Of a stretch of 64,000 bases of DNA, positions 58,655 to 64,000 are shown one piece after another; position 1 is the stretch's first letter, and the number at the start of each line of letters is the position of its first letter. The stretch is from Aneurinibacillus soli. GTDB lineage: Bacteria > Bacillota > Bacilli > Aneurinibacillales > Aneurinibacillaceae. The notes under the pieces were generated by a model that saw nothing but the letters and a program-made list of their open reading frames with translations, ran no database searches and had not been told where the DNA came from. The position numbers and the translations under genes were made by a program. The stretch spans positions 2,435,001 to 2,499,000 of the forward strand of contig NZ_AP017312.1 of the NCBI RefSeq assembly GCF_002355375.1, in the 5' to 3' direction.

Positions 58655-58682
58655 AGGGGCGGTGAACATGAACGCAAGATGA
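58655..58682 (+). promoter_or_regulatory. Four-codon mini-ORF coupled to gerA
   Basis: AGGGGCGGTGA (58655-58665) precedes ATG at 58668, which encodes M-N-A-R and stops at TGA 58680-58682, overlapping the gerA ATG at 58679. The gerA ATG itself has no good ribosome site, so re-initiation is likely. Confidence 0.45.
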
Positions 58683-60112
58683 ACAATGTTAACAGAACAA
58701 TCATCCAAACCGACATGCAAGCAAGCATTGATGCGATCAAGGCGAATTTATGCGACACGGAAGATTTGATTATAAAAAAAATCCAGATTGAGAACAACGA
58801 GGGTATCGGAATCTTGTATCTGGGAAGTATTGCCGATCCGACCGACTTGTTAACGAAGCTGGTAGCGCTTCCTGAAGTAAAGAAGCAGCTTGAAATACGA
58901 GCAAAAAACAGAGTGGGTTCCATCGAAGAAGCGGTTGAAGAATTGATCACGGGGTGTACGATTTTTCTTTTGGAAAATGCAACTGAGGCGCTGTCTGTGG
59001 ATACGGTTTCGGTCAACACGAGATCTGTTACAGAACCGGATAGCGAAGTAACAATAAAAGGACCGCATGACGGTTTTAACGAGTCGCTAGGTAACAACAT
59101 CGCTTTGATTCGCTTTCACTGTCCTTCTTCAAGACTCAAGGTGGAATTTAAGAAGCTTGGCAGCTATACGAAGAATACGATTGCTATTTTATCCATTCAA
59201 GGCATTGTCAACGATAAAATCTTGCAGGAAGTGCATAACCGTATTTCTACTGTCCCTTTTGAAGAAATATTGGATGTCAATTATTTGGAGGAATGGTTAA
59301 CGGACAACAAGTTTACCATATTTCCTTTGATGGAAACTTCGGAGCGGCCGGATCGAGTGACGGGAGCGCTTTTGGAAGGAAGAGTCGTTATCATGCTGAA
59401 TGCGGTGCCAGGGGCATTGATCGTCCCCTTCGTATTTTTTCAATCGCTTCAGGTGAGTGAAGATTATTACTGGCCCTATTACATCTCTTCCATTCTAAGG
59501 CTGATCCGATTATTTTGCGTCTTTGTCACCCTGTTCTTACCCGCTTTCTATATCGCGACGGTAACCTACCACCATGAATTTTTGCCGACCTCATTCTTAA
59601 TGAGTATGGTCCAAGGAAGGGAACCCGTCCCCTATCCAACGATCATCGAAGTCTTAATGATGGAAGGGATATTCGAGATTTTACGGGAGGCGGGGATTCG
59701 TTTGCCGAGACAAGTCGGTTCTGCCGTCAGTATCGTGGGAGGCCTTGTTCTGGGACAAGCAGCGGTACAGGCGGGCATTGTCTCTCCAGCGACGGTGATT
59801 CTTGTTGCCTTTACAGGTATTTGCTCTTTTACGCTGCCTGCCACCAGCACCGCTTATGCCATTCGTTTTTTACGATTCCTTGTAATCTTGTTGGCTGGAG
59901 CTTTAGGATATGTCGGCTTGATGGCCGGTACCATTTTTCTGTTCACACACTTGACTTCGTTGCGTTCCTTCGGGGTACCTTATCTTTCGCCTCTGGCCCC
60001 CTTCAATCTGTTCGACAGCACGGATACGTTTATTCGTCGCCCGCTGCCGCTCAACAAAAAACGCCCGTCACTTTTTCGAACGAAAGACTTGATTCGTTTT
60101 CGCAAAAAGTAG
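58679..60112 (+). CDS. Spore germination protein, GerA family (A subunit)
   Basis: A 477-residue GerA-type receptor subunit. A large N-terminal hydrophilic domain (about 1-240; NEGIGILYLGSIADPTDLL) precedes five or six membrane helices (about 245-450), with conserved RPDRVTGALLEGRVVIMLNAVPGALIVP, GREPVPYPTIIEVLMMEGIFEILREAGIRLPRQVGSAVSIVGGLVLGQAAVQAGI. It sits in the spore inner membrane with GerB and GerC and responds to germinants. It is first in an A-B-C operon. Confidence 0.95.
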   Translation: MNNVNRTIIQTDMQASIDAIKANLCDTEDLIIKKIQIENNEGIGILYLGSIADPTDLLTKLVALPEVKKQLEIRAKNRVGSIEEAVEELITGCTIFLLENATEALSVDTVSVNTRSVTEPDSEVTIKGPHDGFNESLGNNIALIRFHCPSSRLKVEFKKLGSYTKNTIAILSIQGIVNDKILQEVHNRISTVPFEEILDVNYLEEWLTDNKFTIFPLMETSERPDRVTGALLEGRVVIMLNAVPGALIVPFVFFQSLQVSEDYYWPYYISSILRLIRLFCVFVTLFLPAFYIATVTYHHEFLPTSFLMSMVQGREPVPYPTIIEVLMMEGIFEILREAGIRLPRQVGSAVSIVGGLVLGQAAVQAGIVSPATVILVAFTGICSFTLPATSTAYAIRFLRFLVILLAGALGYVGLMAGTIFLFTHLTSLRSFGVPYLSPLAPFNLFDSTDTFIRRPLPLNKKRPSLFRTKDLIRFRKK

Positions 60113-60141
60113 TACCGAAACTGTGCAGAAGGTGGTTAGGC

Positions 60142-61236
60142 ATGCAAAAAGAGATCATTTCCAATCGTCAGTTCATGGCGCTATTCGCCGTTGTATCCTT
60201 TGCCACGACTATTCTGTATGTTCCACAGGTAGTTACGAGTATGGTCGACAGAGATGGCTGGTTTCTTATATTGATTTCCGGTATTTTCGGGACGATAAAC
60301 ATGATGCTGTTTGTTATTTTGGAAAAACTTTATCCCGGGAAAAATTTACTTCAAGTTAATCGCCTTGTACTTGGGCGTTTTGTTGGAGGAATTGTAAACT
60401 TTGCTTTTATTTTTTATTTTATTGATTTATGTACATGGACGATGCGCGAGTTTGCTGATTTTTTTCTTATTACAATAGAACCGACAACCCCCATTTCTGT
60501 ATATTTGATTGTTGCCATTGTTTTGTCGGCACATATCGTTTTCCATGGAGTGGAAGTACTTGCACGGGTAAACGAAGTTGCTTTTTTCCTCATTTTTTTT
60601 GCGTATTTGCTGCTTTGCCTGCTTCTAGTGAATCAATACCATCTTGAATATTTACGGCCCGTTTTGGAGAATGGGGTTTGGAAGCCGTTTACATATTGGG
60701 AAATGCCGACGTCTTTTTTTGGAGACGCTTTTGTTGTCTGCATGTTTTTCAACTACGTCCGGAAAACAAAACATACGCCTATGTACGTGCTTGCGGGAAT
60801 GCTTTTATCTACGATTCTTTTATGCACAGTCGTATTCGTTTCGATTATGACGTTGGGAGCCAAAACATCCAGTATGTTTACGTATCCAACCTTAACGTTG
60901 ATTCGAAATATCAATATTGCCAAGCTGTTGGATCGGATCGATATTTTTGTCGTCACGATTTGGATGCTTGGAGCTTTTATCAAGTTCTCCAGCTATTTCA
61001 TGGCTAGCGTATATGGTCTTTCAGAGGTGCTCCGCATTAAAAAACGCGGTTGGATCATTCTGCCGGTCGCTCTCTGTATGCTGGTTCATGCGAAATTCAA
61101 AGTATCTAGCTTGGTACAGCTAGTGAACGTCTACAATGATGCTCCGTGGTATTTTCAAACGTTTCAATTGTACCTTCCTTCCGCAGTACTCGTTGTTGCC
61201 ATACTTGTCCGTAAGCTCGGGGGCAAACCATTGTGA
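60142..61236 (+). CDS. Spore germination protein, GerB family (B subunit)
   Basis: A 364-residue, ten-helix protein of the amino acid-polyamine-organocation superfamily, the germinant-binding subunit. ISNRQFMALFAVVSFATTILYVPQ at the N-terminus is typical. ATG at 60142 follows AAGGTGG and lies 29 nt after the gerA stop; longer in-frame starts inside gerA are rejected. Confidence 0.93.
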   Translation: MQKEIISNRQFMALFAVVSFATTILYVPQVVTSMVDRDGWFLILISGIFGTINMMLFVILEKLYPGKNLLQVNRLVLGRFVGGIVNFAFIFYFIDLCTWTMREFADFFLITIEPTTPISVYLIVAIVLSAHIVFHGVEVLARVNEVAFFLIFFAYLLLCLLLVNQYHLEYLRPVLENGVWKPFTYWEMPTSFFGDAFVVCMFFNYVRKTKHTPMYVLAGMLLSTILLCTVVFVSIMTLGAKTSSMFTYPTLTLIRNINIAKLLDRIDIFVVTIWMLGAFIKFSSYFMASVYGLSEVLRIKKRGWIILPVALCMLVHAKFKVSSLVQLVNVYNDAPWYFQTFQLYLPSAVLVVAILVRKLGGKPL

Positions 61237-61251
61237 AGCGAGGAGAGAATC

Positions 61252-62373
61252 ATGTATAAGCAGATCGTTTTATTGATTTGTTTCGTACCGATGCTAACCG
61301 GTTGTTGGGGCAGGGAGGAGTTGAATGAAGTAGCCGTCATTCAAACTGTAGCGATTGATAAAGAAGGTAAGGACAACATCCGTATCACGATTGAAATATC
61401 TGGCGTGGCTTCAAAGGGTCAGACACCCACCGGACTTAGCGCAAAGCCTATTTATCTGACGGAAACCGGGAAAAGTATTTTTGAAGTTGCCAGGAAGATG
61501 AGTAATAAAACGACGAGAACACTGTTTTGGGGGCACGTTAGCAGTATTGTGTTCAGCAAGGAAATGGCAAAGAGCGGATTAAAGAAACATTTTGATATCC
61601 TCACACGTTTACGTCAATTCCGAAACTTGACCAATATATTTATTATGGATGGCAACGCAAGTGACATATTTAAAGTCACCTTTCCGCAAGAATCTCTAAC
61701 CTCTTCCGGGCTTAATGGCCTGCTGAAGGCTCAAAATAGTGAGGCAAGTACGAAAAAAGTCACTTTGATGCAGGTATTTCAGACGCTGACCAATGATTAC
61801 AATGATTTGGCCATACCTTCGCTGCATGTGTACAAGAATCCTCAAACACAAAAATTAAACCTGCGCGTGGGGGGCATGTATGTCTTTGCTAAAGACAAAC
61901 AGATTGCTTACATGGATGCAGAAAAAACCAAGTCGTATCTTCGAGCGATCAATGAAGGGAAAGAGACAGTAGAAATTCTTCCTCTAGGGAAAAAATCCAG
62001 GTATGTATCTTTTGAAAACGTGCGTAATTCTGCGAACGTTATGACGCTACTGCAAAATGGCATGCCGTCAGTCACGATCGAACTGAACGCCAAGTTTGAC
62101 GTGACGGAAGTACAAAAAGAGATGCAGATCAGCCCCGAACAAATTGAAAAATGGGAGAATCAGTTAAACGCATTGTTAAGCAAGCAGATGGAAGCGTTTA
62201 TTTCTTATACGAAAAAAAATAAGGTTGATCTAATCGGAATTAAGGAAATGGTTCATCGAAAGTATCCCAAGCAGTGGAAAGAACTCAAAAAGGATTGGTA
62301 CAAAATTTATCCTGACATCCCATTTCAAATTGTGGTTAAAAGCAAAATTGAACATAATTTCTTACATTTGTAG
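61252..62373 (+). CDS. Spore germination lipoprotein, GerC family (C subunit)
   Basis: A 373-residue Ger(x)C lipoprotein. The lipobox is LTGC (Cys18), followed by WGREELNEVAVIQTVAIDKEG, a family signature. The three-domain mature part has no other membrane segment. It follows gerB by 15 nt with GAGGAGAG. It completes the receptor. Confidence 0.95.
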   Translation: MYKQIVLLICFVPMLTGCWGREELNEVAVIQTVAIDKEGKDNIRITIEISGVASKGQTPTGLSAKPIYLTETGKSIFEVARKMSNKTTRTLFWGHVSSIVFSKEMAKSGLKKHFDILTRLRQFRNLTNIFIMDGNASDIFKVTFPQESLTSSGLNGLLKAQNSEASTKKVTLMQVFQTLTNDYNDLAIPSLHVYKNPQTQKLNLRVGGMYVFAKDKQIAYMDAEKTKSYLRAINEGKETVEILPLGKKSRYVSFENVRNSANVMTLLQNGMPSVTIELNAKFDVTEVQKEMQISPEQIEKWENQLNALLSKQMEAFISYTKKNKVDLIGIKEMVHRKYPKQWKELKKDWYKIYPDIPFQIVVKSKIEHNFLHL

Positions 62374-62410
62374 CTTGAAGACTCTCGAACCGTAAAAGAT
62401 GTGCAAATTA

Positions 62411-62453
62411 ATCAAGTCTGTACGGTCTTGTCATGAGACTGTACAGACTTGAT
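62411..62453. terminator. Long hairpin between gerC and the MBL-fold gene
   Basis: 18-bp stem with one G-T pair (62411-62428 with 62436-62453). It has no T run; it may stabilise or separate the convergent transcripts. Confidence 0.45.
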
Positions 62454-62493
62454 CAGGAGAGGGAATTCCCTTTTTTAGTTAAGTGAGACGATC

Positions 62494-63462
62494 TTAGGTT
62501 CTCCAATCTTTCGGCTTTATATTTTTATTCATCCATTCCTTTGGTGGTACTTGGTATGGGGTGGTTGCGATTAAATGATTATCGTGCCATCTTGCTGCTC
62601 TGGAACGAACCATTTCATCGAGTAGGATATGAACAAATTCTTCCGGCTGAAGCTGGAAAGAGTAGCGGGCAAAATCTTGGAACCAACCACACTTTAATAA
62701 GTAGTTATTGATTTCTTCTTTTGCCAAACCGTTTTTAATGATTAATGCGTATGCAAAAATCCTTTTACAGGCATGCCATGAAATTTTTTCTGGTGTTCTA
62801 AGCCACTTTTCAAACCGTTCCCTTGCTGCATCAATCGCAGCCAGAGGATTCGCCATTTGAGGACCATGTCCTGCGTAAGCCTGTTTAATCGGGAGCGCTG
62901 ATAGCCGATCTAAACTTTCTATCGATCGTTGAAGGGATGCAACGCCCTCCCGAAAGATATTGATCCATCCGATATCATTTTTGTAAAAGAGATCTCCGCA
63001 AATTAATATCTCCTCATCAGGTTCATATAAAGATATATGGCCTAACGTATGTCCCGGTGTGTGCAAGACCTTTAAGGTTCGGCTTCCTGTAATTATCTCA
63101 TCGTTATCTGAGAGACTCATATCGACTCGGTAAGGTTCTACAGGCTGATCTAACCACTCTGCACTACAAGCTTCGGGGTCACAAGCATTAATTAAATCGG
63201 CTTCCCATTTATGAGCAGCAATCATAACACCATAATTTTTTTGAAGATGAAAATTGCCTCCTACATGGTCACTATGATAATGCGTGTTCACAATAAGGTG
63301 TAATTCCTCTGGTGAAGTGCCTACTTCTTTAATTAATTGCTCTGTATCTTTCGCATCACTCCCAAAACCGGTATCAATCAGGATCGGGAGCTGATCCTGA
63401 ATAAGAATCATGTTTGCACTTGGAAATTTTCTCTCAAAGAAAATGATACGGGATTTTTGCAT
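62494..63462 (-). CDS. MBL-fold metallo-hydrolase
   Basis: A 322-residue enzyme. Metal ligands are seen as HYHSDH (about residues 61-66), the His of HTPGHTLGH, and GDLFY. The N-terminal strand ILIDTGFG is typical. A helical C-terminal domain of about 90 residues follows, as in MBL proteins of acyl or lactone type (SdsA/YtnP-like range). The substrate is unknown. The ATG follows AAGGAGG. A TetR-type palindrome lies in its promoter and a GntR gene is divergent. Confidence 0.88.
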   Translation of the reverse strand: MQKSRIIFFERKFPSANMILIQDQLPILIDTGFGSDAKDTEQLIKEVGTSPEELHLIVNTHYHSDHVGGNFHLQKNYGVMIAAHKWEADLINACDPEACSAEWLDQPVEPYRVDMSLSDNDEIITGSRTLKVLHTPGHTLGHISLYEPDEEILICGDLFYKNDIGWINIFREGVASLQRSIESLDRLSALPIKQAYAGHGPQMANPLAAIDAARERFEKWLRTPEKISWHACKRIFAYALIIKNGLAKEEINNYLLKCGWFQDFARYSFQLQPEEFVHILLDEMVRSRAARWHDNHLIATTPYQVPPKEWMNKNIKPKDWRT

Positions 63463-63496
63463 AAATACCTCCTTAAAATCAATAAATAAACAATTA

Positions 63497-63514
63497 TGAG
63501 TGAACGGTCAGTCA
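63497..63514. promoter_or_regulatory. TetR/FadR-like palindrome before the MBL-fold gene
   Basis: An 18-bp imperfect palindrome with half-sites TGAGTGAAC and GGTCAGTCA matches at 7 of 9 positions. It resembles TetR-family fatty-acid regulators (TGAATGA...TCATTCA). It lies just after a TATAAT-like box for the minus-strand gene. Confidence 0.4.
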
Positions 63515-63594
63515 ACTATATTATAAACAATTAACAGAATAGTGTAAATAAATCAGCTTTTTTGTAAAAAGTGTTAGTACGCTACCCGGTGCAG

Positions 63595-63630
63595 TTGAGT
63601 ATAAAACCAAAATGCGATATATTGGTTTTA
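63595..63630 (+). promoter_or_regulatory. Promoter and operator of the GntR gene, probable leaderless start
   Basis: TTGAGT (63595-63600), 17 nt, TATATT (63618-63623), and ATG 7 nt later. AAAACCAA (63603-63610) and TTGGTTTT (63622-63629) form a perfect inverted repeat between the -35 and the start codon. No ribosome site exists. Confidence 0.55.
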
Positions 63631-64000
63631 TGAAAAATAACATAATAAAACCAATTAAACGATTATCCTTTCGAGATGAGGTATACCAAAACTTAAAACA
63701 AGCTATTATTACCTTACAATTACAGCCAGAACAACGTTTACATGACAAGGAGTTAGCTGAACAATTCGGCATTAGTCGTACTCCTGTTAGAGAAGCTCTG
63801 AAGCGATTAGAAGATGAAGGGCTTGTCGAATCCATTCCAGGATCAGCGACTCGGGTAGCGCCATTAAAATTAGAGGAGGCGAGACATGCCGTTACCGTTG
63901 TAGCCGTTCTGCACGCGCTAGCTACCCGCTTAGCCGTTCCGTTACTCGAGCATTCTGATATGGAAGAGTTGGAGTTTAGTACGAAAACGTTACAGCTTTC
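63630..64000 (+). CDS. GntR/FadR-type regulator (3'-partial)
   Basis: The first 123 codons are in the window and the gene runs off its end. The winged helix is clear: SFRDEVYQNLKQAIITLQLQPEQRLHDKELAEQFGISRTPVREALKRLEDEGLVESIPG. The ligand-binding domain (FCD or similar) begins near residue 80. It is divergent from the MBL-fold gene, which it may control. No Shine-Dalgarno is present before the ATG. Confidence 0.85.
   Translation, partial: MKNNIIKPIKRLSFRDEVYQNLKQAIITLQLQPEQRLHDKELAEQFGISRTPVREALKRLEDEGLVESIPGSATRVAPLKLEEARHAVTVVAVLHALATRLAVPLLEHSDMEELEFSTKTLQL

Noticed and set aside
59821-60141. 107-codon N-terminal extension of the GerB gene
   Set aside because: It overlaps the end of gerA in another frame. 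The ATG at 60142 has AAGGTGG and matches the normal GerB start.

Overview
The window looks like chromosome from a spore-forming, low-to-mid-GC Gram-positive bacterium of the Bacillales, most likely Paenibacillaceae and close to Aneurinibacillus or Brevibacillus. That placement is inferred from gene content, not from a database search. Supporting evidence is a GerA/GerB/GerC spore-germination operon, an SLH-domain surface protein, an S-box riboswitch, a Bacillus-type bpsA-bpsB pair, strong AGGAGG ribosome sites with frequent GTG/TTG starts, and IS1341-type TnpB elements.

Layout. 0-8 kb is housekeeping: a secreted DUF1002 protein, homoserine dehydrogenase behind a SAM riboswitch, S-adenosylmethionine decarboxylase behind a structured leader, a CoA-transferase, and ispG. 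8-19 kb holds a dicarboxylate/amino-acid symporter, a TrkA-C membrane protein, a PASTA pseudokinase, an SLH surface protein overlapping a double-GNAT gene, a CaiB-type CoA-transferase, a DUF2935 protein, a thioredoxin, a half-length UvrC-like nuclease and moaB. 19-34 kb is accessory. It carries two TnpB elements that each sit inside another gene, a PadR/FtsW-like pair, a two-component system with a multicopper oxidase, and an HssRS-HrtAB haem sensing and efflux locus. 34-45 kb has a D,D-carboxypeptidase, two copies of an unusual structured repeat, a guanylate kinase-like protein, a degenerate tyrosine recombinase, the bpsAB type III polyketide pair, an aminotransferase, and a molybdenum cofactor operon (mobA-moeA-mobB-moaE-moaD) followed by a diguanylate cyclase. 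45-49 kb is a possible peptide export locus: two paralogous unknown proteins flank an ABC exporter with a fused cyclic-nucleotide-binding domain, and a separate transcription unit behind them encodes a 45-residue Gly-rich peptide. 49-58 kb has an ECF41-type sigma factor with its epimerase partner, ArsR and AHSA1 genes, an RND exporter with a decayed relic nearby, and Dps. 58-64 kb is the germination operon, an MBL-fold hydrolase and the start of a GntR regulator.

The most unusual signal is a family of three elements of 208-209 nt (7847-8055, 35335-35543, 35696-35903). Their outer stems of 19-20 bp differ in sequence but keep pairing, and inner stems also show compensatory changes, as expected of a structured RNA. 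Other strong signals are a mutually exclusive helix arrangement over the speH ribosome site, exact TnpB element ends whose removal restores two reading frames, two regulator genes that look leaderless, and the ABC/peptide locus.

All functions are read from sequence motifs and remembered family features. No alignment or search was run.
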